A stretch of DNA of 12,521 nucleotides, taken from contig JAEDIN010000031.1 in the NCBI GenBank assembly GCA_016292445.1, positions 1 through 12,521 of the forward strand, in the 5' to 3' direction. The first letter of the stretch is position 1, and the number at the start of each line of letters is the position of its first letter. The notes beneath the pieces are model-generated. The model was not told where the DNA came from, made no database searches, and saw only the letters and a program-made list of their open reading frames with translations. The stretch is from Oscillospiraceae bacterium (lineage in GTDB: Bacteria; Bacillota; Clostridia; Oscillospirales; Oscillospiraceae). The position numbers and the translations under genes were made by a program. Positions 1 to 5,943 of the stretch are shown here, one piece after another.

Positions 1-17
1 TGTATCGTATATAATAA

Positions 18-53
18 ACTTCCGATGCCTGTCGGCATCGGAAGTAATTTTTT
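18..53 (+). terminator. Hairpin plus T-run upstream of rpmH
   Basis: A perfect 11-bp stem (19-29 with 34-44, extended by A18-T45) closes a four-base loop (TGTC) and is followed by a run of six T at 48-53. This is the form of a rho-independent terminator read rightwards, so it probably ends a plus-strand gene lying left of the window. A TATAAT at 10-15 just before it leaves the alternative that the hairpin sits at the start of the rpmH transcript. Confidence 0.7.
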
Positions 54-114
54 AGTCAACTACTTTGACTTAGGTCAATGTTGAGTAATAATCCTGAAAG
101 GAGTGCAGAGAATT

Positions 115-249
115 ATGCTGCGTACTTACCAGCCCAAGAAGCGCCAGCGCAAAAAAGAGCACGGCTTCCGCAAGAGAATGTCCACCGCAAACGGCCGTAA
201 GGTCCTCGCTCGCCGCAGAGCAAAGGGCAGAGCAAAGCTCAGCGCCTGA
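115..249 (+). CDS. rpmH: 50S ribosomal protein L34
   Basis: This encodes the small basic protein L34 of the large ribosomal subunit. The 44-residue product has the near-invariant family sequence: it begins MLRTYQPKKRQRKKEHGF, continues with the RKRMSTANGRKVL segment and ends in the usual Arg/Lys/Ala-rich tail. Length is exactly that expected for the family. The ATG at 115 is preceded by an AAAGGAG ribosome binding site (97-103) at good spacing. It is the first gene of the classic rpmH-rnpA-yidD-yidC-jag cluster, which in many bacteria lies next to the replication origin. The 110-base gap to rnpA contains a GC-rich hairpin but no clear terminator, so co-transcription with rnpA is likely. Identity is nearly certain. 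Confidence 0.97.
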   Translation: MLRTYQPKKRQRKKEHGFRKRMSTANGRKVLARRRAKGRAKLSA

Positions 250-289
250 TTTGGCCTGCATGAGCAGAACGGAAGTTTAAATATTTTTT

Positions 290-310
290 AGGGCGGGTGT
301 TATCCGCCCT
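290..310 (+). other. GC-rich hairpin between rpmH and rnpA
   Basis: A 7-bp stem (AGGGCGG at 290-296 with CCGCCCT at 304-310) closes a seven-base loop. No T-run follows, so it is not a standard terminator. A T-run precedes it on the plus strand and reads as A on the minus strand, so it does not work in reverse either. It may be an RNA processing or stabilising element that separates the high-expression rpmH message from rnpA. Its function is unknown. Confidence 0.5.
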
Positions 311-346
311 TGAGGTGTTTACGCAGGAATTGTTTTCAACCGATTT

Positions 347-353
347 GGGGTGA
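347..353 (+). promoter_or_regulatory. Ribosome binding site fixing the TTG start of rnpA
   Basis: GGGGTGA lies six bases before the TTG at 360. No ATG or GTG in the frame gives a comparable N-terminus, so the site supports TTG initiation. Confidence 0.7.
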
Positions 354-359
354 ATTTCG

Positions 360-707
360 TTGGATTTCAGGGTCACACTGAAGAAAAACTATGAATTCAG
401 ACGGCTGTATCACAAAGGCAAAACCGCCGTCACCCCGTATCTCGTCGTATATTGCCTGAAAACGGGGAGAAGCGTCAACCGCGTGGGCTACACCGTGTCA
501 ACTAAGCTCGGCAAGGCCGTTACACGCAACCGTATCCGCCGCCGTTTAAGAGAGATCTACCGCTTGAATGCGGACAAGCTCGTGTGCGGAACGGACATGG
601 TCATTGTCGCCCGTTCGGCCTGCATAAGCGGCGACTTTGCCAAAATCGAGAAAGCATTTTTGCACGCCTGCGCTGAGCTCGGGCTCGTAAAAGGAGAGAA
701 AAAATGA
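360..707 (+). CDS. rnpA: Ribonuclease P protein component
   Basis: This is the protein subunit of RNase P, which helps the catalytic RNA bind precursor tRNA and release mature 5' ends. The 115-residue length is typical. The N-terminus (MDFRVTLKKNYEFRRLYHKG) matches the family, followed by the central beta segment RVGYTVSTKLGKAV. The diagnostic RNR motif is seen at about residues 52-66 (KAVTRNRIRRRLREI), the basic helix that contacts the RNA. The start is TTG, supported by GGGGTGA six bases upstream. The stop codon overlaps the yidD start by four bases (ATGA), so the two are translationally coupled. The rpmH-rnpA pairing is the standard arrangement in bacteria. Confidence 0.96.
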   Translation: MDFRVTLKKNYEFRRLYHKGKTAVTPYLVVYCLKTGRSVNRVGYTVSTKLGKAVTRNRIRRRLREIYRLNADKLVCGTDMVIVARSACISGDFAKIEKAFLHACAELGLVKGEKK

Positions 708-922
708 AAAAGCTGCTCATCGGCTTGGTGAGGCTTTATCAGAAGTATATCTCACCCTTAAGACCCGCCTGCTGCCGGTTTGTTCCGACCTGCTCGCAGT
801 ACGCCGTTGAAGCTCTGGAGAAATACGGGGCTTTGAAGGGCGGCTGGCTTGCTCTGAAACGCTTGCTGAGGTGCCATCCCTTTCACTTCGGTGAGCACGA
901 TTTCTATGATCCCGTACCGTAA
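704..922 (+). CDS. yidD: Membrane protein insertion efficiency factor YidD
   Basis: A 72-residue member of the YidD family, a small membrane-associated protein that aids YidC/Sec-dependent membrane protein insertion. The family pattern is clear: an N-terminal amphipathic stretch, YQKYISPLRPACCRFVPTC, then SQYAVEALEKYG, a GGWLALKRLLRCHPF segment and the terminal DPVP. The conserved cysteines at CCRFVPTCSQY and in the RCHPF segment are present. The segment before DPVP reads FHFGEHDFYDPVP instead of the common short GGYDPVP turn, a small insertion. Its start overlaps the end of rnpA (ATGA), and yidC begins 27 bases after its stop, so it is embedded in the same operon as its functional partner. 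Confidence 0.95.
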   Translation: MKKLLIGLVRLYQKYISPLRPACCRFVPTCSQYAVEALEKYGALKGGWLALKRLLRCHPFHFGEHDFYDPVP

Positions 923-949
923 ACGGGGTCTGATTACAAGGAGAATTTT

Positions 950-2191
950 ATGTCATTATGGGATTATATAGTTTGGCCGTTTGCCAGACTTATGGAGTTC
1001 CTGTACAACTGGACTCAGAACTACGGCGTTGCCGTCATTCTCTTTGCTCTCGTAGTTAACCTTATTCTTCTCCCCTTCATGGCAAAGAGCAAGAAAAGCA
1101 TGATGCGCACAACTCGCTTCCAGCCGAAGATGAAGGCTCTCGAAAAGAAATATGAGGGCAACAAGGAAAAGTATCAGCAGGAGATCACAAAGCTCTACCG
1201 CGAGGAGAATATCAATCCTATGTCGGGCTGCCTGTGGAGTCTGATACCGTTCCCCATCCTTATCGCTCTGTACAGCGTCATCCGCCAGCCTCTGGAGAAG
1301 ATGATGGGTATAAGCGAGGACGGTGTTGCAAAGATAACCGAGTGGGCGACGAAAAATGCCGGCTTTGTCGGCTCAAGCAACCATACCTATGACGAGATCG
1401 GCGTCACCGACGCTATCCATCAGAATTGGGATGCGGCAGTCAGTGCTCTCGGCGATCTCGGCGATAAGCTCATCAATCTCGATTACGGCTTCCTTGGGAT
1501 GAACCTCGGTAAGATCCCCGAATGGAAGGTCTGGAACCTTGACTTCTCAAATACCGAGACCGCACTGCCTGCACTGGGACTGTTCCTCATTCCTCTTATT
1601 GCGGCGTTCCTGTCTTGGCTTTCAATGAGAATCAGCCAGATGACCAATCCCACCCCCGGCGGTCAGCAGGCAGAGGCATCGATGAAGACCATGAATATTT
1701 TCATGCCCATCATGTCCATCTGGATCTGCTTTATCATGCCTGCCGCTCTCGGCGTATACTGGATAGCAAACAGCGTTTTCGGTATAATAAGAGATGTCGT
1801 CCTCACCAAGATATATAAGAAGAAGCTTGACATTGAGGACGCAGAGCGCATCGCAAAGAACAAGGCAAAGGAAGAGGAGCTGCGCCGCCGCCACGAGGAG
1901 ACCGAGCGTCTTCGCGCAGAGGGCGCAACCGTCCGCAACAACAATACCAGCAAAAAGAAGATGCAGGCTCAGTCCAAGCAGCAGAGCGATGAACGCCGTG
2001 CCGCCAACGAAAAGGCAGAGCGTGAAGCAAAGCGTGAGCGTCTCGGCATAAAGACCGAGGAGAATCCCTCTCAGGTCGGCAACCGCCGTTACGCAAGAGG
2101 CAGAGCCTACGATCCCAACCGTTTTGCTAATGCCAAAGTCGAGACCGAGGCAGAAAGCCCCGAGACCGATGCGGAAAACCAGCCTGAATAG
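950..2191 (+). CDS. yidC: YidC/Oxa1-family membrane protein insertase
   Basis: This inserts and folds integral membrane proteins, alone or with SecYEG. The 413-residue product shows the five-helix core: TM1 about residues 25-44, then a cytoplasmic coiled-coil hairpin (46-90, KKSMM...QPKMKALEKKYEGNKEKYQQEI), TM2 (92-112, after NPMSGC), an extracellular loop to about 205, TM3 (205-225) and TM4-TM5 (about 248-285, ending GVYWIANSVFGIIRD). There is no lipoprotein signal, unlike Bacillus SpoIIIJ. The C-terminal tail (about 288-413) is very basic and charged, consistent with a ribosome-binding role. The TM1 position that normally carries the groove Arg (or Lys) appears to be Asn37 (VVNLILLPF), which is unusual. 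An AGGAG site precedes the ATG. It lies between yidD and jag. Confidence 0.95.
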   Translation: MSLWDYIVWPFARLMEFLYNWTQNYGVAVILFALVVNLILLPFMAKSKKSMMRTTRFQPKMKALEKKYEGNKEKYQQEITKLYREENINPMSGCLWSLIPFPILIALYSVIRQPLEKMMGISEDGVAKITEWATKNAGFVGSSNHTYDEIGVTDAIHQNWDAAVSALGDLGDKLINLDYGFLGMNLGKIPEWKVWNLDFSNTETALPALGLFLIPLIAAFLSWLSMRISQMTNPTPGGQQAEASMKTMNIFMPIMSIWICFIMPAALGVYWIANSVFGIIRDVVLTKIYKKKLDIEDAERIAKNKAKEEELRRRHEETERLRAEGATVRNNNTSKKKMQAQSKQQSDERRAANEKAEREAKRERLGIKTEENPSQVGNRRYARGRAYDPNRFANAKVETEAESPETDAENQPE

Positions 2192-2208
2192 TTACAGGAG
2201 AACCTAAT

Positions 2209-2922
2209 ATGATAAAGTATTTGGAAAAAACCGGCCGCACAGAGGAAGAGGCTGTTGCCGCTGCTCTTGAGGAGCTTGGTATGGACCGCGACGATGTTTC
2301 CGTAACGGTCGTTGAGCGCGCCAAATCCGGCTTTTTGGGCATCGGAGCATCTCCGGCGGTTGTGCGCGTCGAGTATGAAGCACCCGATGAGCCTGTTGCC
2401 GAGGCGGAAACGCCTGCAACCGAGCCTGCTCAGGACTATCCCGAGATCAGAAGCTTCCTGACGGGACTGCTCAGCCGCATGGGCACGAAGGCCGACATCG
2501 AGATAACCGCTCGTGACAGCAAGGGTATAGTCGTAAACCTTTCCGGCCCGAACATGGGAGCTGTGATCGGTCGCCGCGGCGAGACTCTTGATGCCATACA
2601 GCATCTTACCAATTATGTCATAAATCGCGGAAACGACAAGCATATGCACATTTCCGTCGATGCAGAGAGCTACCGTGCAAAGCGCGAGGAATCCCTCGTT
2701 CGCCTTGCCGAGAAGATGGCCGCAAAGGTCATCAAATATAAGCGCAGCATGGCGTTAGAGCCGATGAACTCCTACGAGCGTCATATCATCCACACTGCAT
2801 TGCAGGATTACGAGGGTGTAACGACGAGCTCCACAGGCACCGAGCCGAATCGCCGTGTCGTTGTGTCTTACGACAGACCGCAGCAGACCGGCAACAAACC
2901 GCAGAGCCGGGAATGGGCATAA
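2209..2922 (+). CDS. jag: Jag/KhpB RNA-binding protein (Jag_N, KH, R3H)
   Basis: This is a cytoplasmic single-stranded nucleic acid-binding protein called Jag, KhpB or SpoIIIJ-associated protein. In streptococci it works with KhpA and affects cell elongation and mRNA fate. The 237-residue product has the Jag N-terminal domain at about 1-57 (EKTGRTEEEAVAAAL, then KSGFLGIG), an acidic Pro/Glu linker (58-77), a KH domain (about 80-152) with the RNA-binding GRRG loop at 121-124, and an R3H domain (about 155-223) with the RxxxH signature at R191-H195. A short polar tail follows. It starts 17 bases after yidC with an AGGAG site, so it is in the operon. Length is slightly above the approximately 208 residues of Bacillus Jag. 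Confidence 0.94.
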   Translation: MIKYLEKTGRTEEEAVAAALEELGMDRDDVSVTVVERAKSGFLGIGASPAVVRVEYEAPDEPVAEAETPATEPAQDYPEIRSFLTGLLSRMGTKADIEITARDSKGIVVNLSGPNMGAVIGRRGETLDAIQHLTNYVINRGNDKHMHISVDAESYRAKREESLVRLAEKMAAKVIKYKRSMALEPMNSYERHIIHTALQDYEGVTTSSTGTEPNRRVVVSYDRPQQTGNKPQSREWA

Positions 2923-2948
2923 GCCACTGATATTGGAGGAATAGAATA

Positions 2949-3176
2949 ATGACACTTGAAAAGGTTCAGAAAATCATAGCAGAGCAGTTTGAAGTAGCTG
3001 CCGACAGCATTTCCGCAGACACCAATATAGTTGACGACCTCGGCGTAGATTCCCTTGATGTAGTTGAACTTATAATATCCGTTGAGGACGAGTTCGGCCT
3101 TGAAATTCCCGATGAGGACGCAACCGAGCTCACCACCGTCGGAAAAATTGTAGAGTACATCGAATCAAAGCTGTAA
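2949..3176 (+). CDS. acpP: Acyl carrier protein
   Basis: This carries growing acyl chains on a 4'-phosphopantetheine arm during type II fatty acid synthesis. The 75-residue acidic protein has the family pattern: helix I (LEKVQKIIAEQF), TNIVDDLGVDSLDVVELI with the modified serine at Ser35 in the DSL motif, then EDEFGLEIPDEDATELTTVG and a closing helix. A GGAGGA site (2935-2940) lies eight bases before the ATG. It follows jag by 26 bases and is closed by a strong terminator, so it is the last gene of the rpmH cluster. acpP is more often found near plsX, fabD/fabF or rnc; here it stands where mnmE is common. Family identity is certain; whether it serves fatty acid synthesis or a specialised pathway cannot be told from sequence. 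Confidence 0.95.
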   Translation: MTLEKVQKIIAEQFEVAADSISADTNIVDDLGVDSLDVVELIISVEDEFGLEIPDEDATELTTVGKIVEYIESKL

Positions 3177-3190
3177 TATCCTTGATTTCA

Positions 3191-3229
3191 AACTCCCTGC
3201 ATTGCATAGGCAATGCAGGGAGTTTTTTT
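3191..3229 (+). terminator. Rho-independent terminator after acpP
   Basis: A perfect 15-bp stem (3191-3205 with 3210-3224) closes a four-base loop (ATAG) and runs into seven T (3223-3229). It ends the rpmH-to-acpP operon and separates it from the holB promoter. Confidence 0.95.
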
Positions 3230-3243
3230 CACTTGAAAAGTAT

Positions 3244-3272
3244 TTGACTTAGAAAGCATAAAATAGTAAAAT
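3244..3272 (+). promoter_or_regulatory. Sigma-A-type promoter for holB-ricT operon
   Basis: TTGACT at 3244-3249 and TAAAAT at 3267-3272 are 17 bases apart, immediately after the acpP terminator. A start near 3279 would give a leader of about 29 bases to the ATG at 3308. Confidence 0.8.
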
Positions 3273-3297
3273 GAACTGATTAGCTAATGTATCGGAT

Positions 3298-3303
3298 GGG
3301 AGG
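3298..3303 (+). promoter_or_regulatory. Ribosome binding site deciding the holB start
   Basis: GGGAGG lies four bases before the ATG at 3308. In-frame ATGs at 3287 and 3296 lack a site upstream, and 3287 would be only about eight bases from the predicted transcript start. Confidence 0.65.
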
Positions 3304-3307
3304 AGCT

Positions 3308-4090
3308 ATGGAAAAGCTGTCACATGCGTATATAGTCTCCTCGGCATCGCAAGAGGCCGGCTTGGCGAGAGCAACGGAGCTTGCCGCCGAAATTCTGTGC
3401 AGCGGTACAGGTAAAAAGCCCTGCGGTGTTTGCCGCGATTGCCGCAAGGTCAAGGCCGGTGTGCACCCCGATCTCGGCTTTGTGCGCAGGCCATTGGATG
3501 ATAAGGGCAACAAAAAGCGCGATATCCAGGTCGATCAGATAAGAGATATGGGTGCTGACGCTTATGTTTTGCCGAATGAGGCCTCGGGTAAGGTGTATAT
3601 CATCGAGGAAGCGGAAACAATGAATGAGAGTGCGCAGAATGCCGCCCTCAAGCTGTTCGAGGAACCGCCTGCCGGAGTGCACTTCATCCTCTGCACTGCA
3701 AATCCCGAGAAGCTTCTCGTCACCGTGCGTTCAAGGTGTGCGATGATCCGGTGCAACAGCGGTTCAGAGCCGGAGAACAGGGAGATGGCGGAGCTTGCCG
3801 ACGAGTACATCCGGCTTGTGCAAAACGGCAACAACGCCGAGCTTACGGCATGGTGCATGGAAAACGAAAGACTTGATGCGAGAAAGCTGCCCGATTTTCT
3901 CAACAGCGTTGAGCGCAGGCTGGTACAGGAGCTCCGTTACTCCGATGCCAAGAAGCAGATCATGGAGAATATCGAGCTGATCGACAGGTGCATTGAGTAC
4001 CAAGTGGTCAATACAAGCGTCAGACATATATTTGGATTGTTGGCAGTCAGATCGCTGCCCGCAAAGGAAACGAGGAAAAAAGTTGACTGA
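3308..4090 (+). CDS. holB: DNA polymerase III clamp-loader subunit delta'
   Basis: This is the delta' stator subunit of the clamp loader, which opens the sliding clamp and places it on primed DNA. The 260-residue product shows the four-cysteine zinc module at C31, C39, C42 and C45 (CSGTGKKPCGVCRDC, then HPDL), and the AAA+ core segment VYIIEEAETMNESAQNAALK. This is followed by LFEEPP, a TANPEKLLVTVRSRC stretch and the conserved SRC (142-144). The Walker A loop is missing, as is normal for delta'. The C-terminal third is helical and diverged. The start at 3308 is preferred over 3287 because of its ribosome binding site and HAYIV N-terminus. It overlaps ricT by eight bases, the holB-ricT order known in Bacillus. 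Confidence 0.9.
   Translation: MEKLSHAYIVSSASQEAGLARATELAAEILCSGTGKKPCGVCRDCRKVKAGVHPDLGFVRRPLDDKGNKKRDIQVDQIRDMGADAYVLPNEASGKVYIIEEAETMNESAQNAALKLFEEPPAGVHFILCTANPEKLLVTVRSRCAMIRCNSGSEPENREMAELADEYIRLVQNGNNAELTAWCMENERLDARKLPDFLNSVERRLVQELRYSDAKKQIMENIELIDRCIEYQVVNTSVRHIFGLLAVRSLPAKETRKKVD
4072..4075 (+). promoter_or_regulatory. Ribosome binding site for the TTG start of ricT
   Basis: GAGG inside the end of holB lies seven bases before the TTG at 4083. The ATG further upstream in this frame (3993) lies deep within holB and gives an N-terminus foreign to the family. Confidence 0.6.
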
Positions 4091-5372
4091 AGTTATAAGC
4101 GTAAAATTTAAAAACAGGGGCAAGAGCTACTTCTTTGCACCCAACGGCAAAACGGTCAAGACCGGCGAGCAGGTAATTGTCGAGACCAGCAAGGGCCTTG
4201 AGATAGCCGACTGCTGCCAGGGAAACCACATGGTCGAGGACACTGCCGTTATACAGCCGCTGCGCCCCGTTGTGAGAGTTGCGACCCGTGACGATCTGCG
4301 TGTGGCACAGATAAACAAGCAGCGTGAAAAAGAAGCATATGAAATATGCAAAAAGAAGATCGCAGAGCATGGCCTTGATATGAAGCTCGTCGATGTCGAG
4401 TGCAATTTCGAGGGCAACAAGACGATGTTCTTCTTCACCTCCGACGGAAGAGTTGACTTCCGTGAGCTGGTAAAGGACCTTGCGTGCATTTTTCGTAACC
4501 GCATCGAGCTCAGGCAAATCGGTGTGCGCGACGAGGCAAAGATGCTCGGCGGCCTCGGTATCTGCGGCAGACCGTTTTGCTGCAGCAAATTCCTCAGTGA
4601 TTTTCAGCCGGTATCGACAAAAATGGCAAAGGTGCAGTCCATGTCGCTCAATCCCAGTAAGATATCCGGAAGCTGCGGCAGACTGATGTGCTGCCTGAGG
4701 TATGAGCAGGAGGCGTATGAGGAGCTTGTCAAGAATGTGCCCAAGCAGGGCGCATTTGTCGAAACTCCGGCAGGCTACGGTATAGTAACGCAGGTAAACC
4801 TGCTGCGTCAGCTCGTCAAGGTCAAGCTTGACGGTGAGGGCGAGGATACCTTGCGCACCTACAAGGCCGTTGAGGTCGCTTCCGTGCCCGGCGGCAGACC
4901 CAAGGATGGCGAGCCGCTGCCCTCGGTGCTTAAGTATGTGCCCGTTCCCGAGCCCGAGGAGGAGCCCGAGGACGAGTGGGCTATTCCCGATGCATTCATA
5001 AGCGATAACGCCGAAGATAAGCCGGAAAAGCAAGAGACACCCAAGAAAAATCGCAATCGCCGCAGCCGCAGAGGCGGCAAAAATCGCAGCAAAAATGATG
5101 CCGAAAAGCCTGCGCAACGACCCAAGCCCAAGGCGGCCGAGGATAAACAGAGCGTGAAGGCTAAGCCTAAACACAAAAGGGGAGGCTCAGGCAATAAACC
5201 GCATCCCGACGGAGAGAAGACCAAGCCGGAAAATAGTCCGGCGGAGCAAAACTCCAAGCCCCAGCATAAACCGGCAGAGGCCAAGGAGGGCGGAGATAAA
5301 AAACGCAGCAGACACCGCTATTATCACAGGGGAAAGCCCAATAATAAGCAGGGCGGCAAGCAGAAGCAATAA
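4083..5372 (+). CDS. ricT: PSP1-domain protein, RicT/YaaT-like, with long basic tail
   Basis: This is a homologue of Bacillus RicT (YaaT), which joins RicA and RicF in the Y-complex; that Fe-S-containing complex supports RNase Y-dependent mRNA maturation. Translation begins at TTG 4083, giving TEVISVKFKNRGKSYFFAP, the family's N-terminus, and a 429-residue protein. The PSP1 core spans about 1-265 and carries the two cysteine clusters CGRPFCC (C161, C166, C167) and CGRLMCC (C198, C203, C204), probable cluster ligands. Residues about 280-429 form a low-complexity tail: first acidic (EPEEEPEDEW), then rich in Lys, Arg, Pro, Gly and Asn, likely disordered and possibly RNA-binding. The core alone matches the usual length of about 275, so the tail is an addition. 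It overlaps holB by eight bases. ricA and ricF are not in this window. Confidence 0.88.
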   Translation: MTEVISVKFKNRGKSYFFAPNGKTVKTGEQVIVETSKGLEIADCCQGNHMVEDTAVIQPLRPVVRVATRDDLRVAQINKQREKEAYEICKKKIAEHGLDMKLVDVECNFEGNKTMFFFTSDGRVDFRELVKDLACIFRNRIELRQIGVRDEAKMLGGLGICGRPFCCSKFLSDFQPVSTKMAKVQSMSLNPSKISGSCGRLMCCLRYEQEAYEELVKNVPKQGAFVETPAGYGIVTQVNLLRQLVKVKLDGEGEDTLRTYKAVEVASVPGGRPKDGEPLPSVLKYVPVPEPEEEPEDEWAIPDAFISDNAEDKPEKQETPKKNRNRRSRRGGKNRSKNDAEKPAQRPKPKAAEDKQSVKAKPKHKRGGSGNKPHPDGEKTKPENSPAEQNSKPQHKPAEAKEGGDKKRSRHRYYHRGKPNNKQGGKQKQ

Positions 5373-5390
5373 TAACTCGGAGGTCACGAT

Positions 5391-5912
5391 ATGAATAAGA
5401 AAGACAAGACGCAGAAGAAAAATATCAGTGATATGAGTGCAAAAACAAAGTGGGCGATAACCGCATTGCTTGCAGTTGTTGCAGTGATCACGGTCGTGTT
5501 GTGCGCAAAGGGCGGAAATTTCACCTTCAAGCCCGGCTCGGTACAGGCAAACGATGCCACGGTCGAGGAGACCAAAGCCCCCGAGAAGAACGAGGATAAG
5601 GGCGATGCGACCGTTAATCATAAGGTGTTCATTTCGGCAGGCAACGGCGGCACTGCAAGTCCCAACGGCAATGTTGAGGTCGAAGATTGGGGCAGCCTTA
5701 CGATGAATTTTACCCCCAATGAGGGCTATGAGATAGCCTCGGTGAGCGTTGACGGCGAAGATCAGGGCAGCATCGAAAGCTACACTTTGTCGTATATCAA
5801 GGATGACCACACCGTCATTGTCACATTCGAAAAGAAGCCCGAACCAACGCCTACGCCGACGCCGACCGATGAAAGCGTATTTCCCGGACTTGACCGACTT
5901 TTCGGTGACTAA
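5391..5912 (+). CDS. Membrane-anchored protein with one InlB-like repeat domain
   Basis: A 173-residue protein that I do not recognise as a named gene. A basic cytoplasmic N-terminus (1-20) precedes a single transmembrane helix (about 21-39, WAITALLAVVAVITVVLC). A charged Lys/Glu linker (50-72) follows. At about 77-149 is a beta-rich domain (VFISAGNGGTASPNG, then FTPNEGYEIASVSVDGE, ending TVIVTFEKKP), the pattern of the divergent InlB B-repeat family. The end is a Thr-Pro repeat (EPTPTPTPT, 151-159) and a short FPGLDRLFGD tail. It is therefore probably displayed outside the membrane. A GGAGG site (5379-5383) lies seven bases before the ATG, and it starts 18 bases after ricT, so it is likely co-transcribed. 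The same domain type recurs in the lysozyme at 6949-8754. Function unknown. Confidence 0.8.
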   Translation: MNKKDKTQKKNISDMSAKTKWAITALLAVVAVITVVLCAKGGNFTFKPGSVQANDATVEETKAPEKNEDKGDATVNHKVFISAGNGGTASPNGNVEVEDWGSLTMNFTPNEGYEIASVSVDGEDQGSIESYTLSYIKDDHTVIVTFEKKPEPTPTPTPTDESVFPGLDRLFGD

Positions 5913-5943
5913 ATCTTAGATAAACAGACAAAGAGAGAGTTTT

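Noticed and set aside
64..73. The 10-mer TTTGACTTAG occurs here and again at 3243-3252
   Set aside because: Both contain a TTGACT promoter-like core, so a short chance match between -35-like sequences is enough to explain it.
65..92. TTGACT with AATAAT 16 bases later as an rpmH promoter, overlapping TTGAC-TTAG-GTCAA inverted repeat
   Set aside because: The transcript would begin at about 99, on top of the AAAGGAG ribosome binding site (97-103), so translation would be poor. The repeat is only 5 bp.
2107..2649. 180-codon open frame antisense to yidC/jag
   Set aside because: Opposite two conserved genes and with no recognisable domain; a shadow frame.
3287..3307. Upstream ATG starts for holB (3287 and 3296)
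   Set aside because: They lie before or within the ribosome binding site and too near the predicted transcript start.
4047..5174. Long open frame (375 codons) antisense to ricT
   Set aside because: It lies wholly opposite a well-supported gene, has no ribosome binding site I trust and gives Leu/Ala-rich low-complexity protein as expected from the reverse of a Lys/Glu-rich gene.
5840..5870. Thr-Pro codon repeat as a possible tandem repeat element
   Set aside because: It is a short coding low-complexity run of about four units, typical of surface protein linkers, not a separate DNA repeat.
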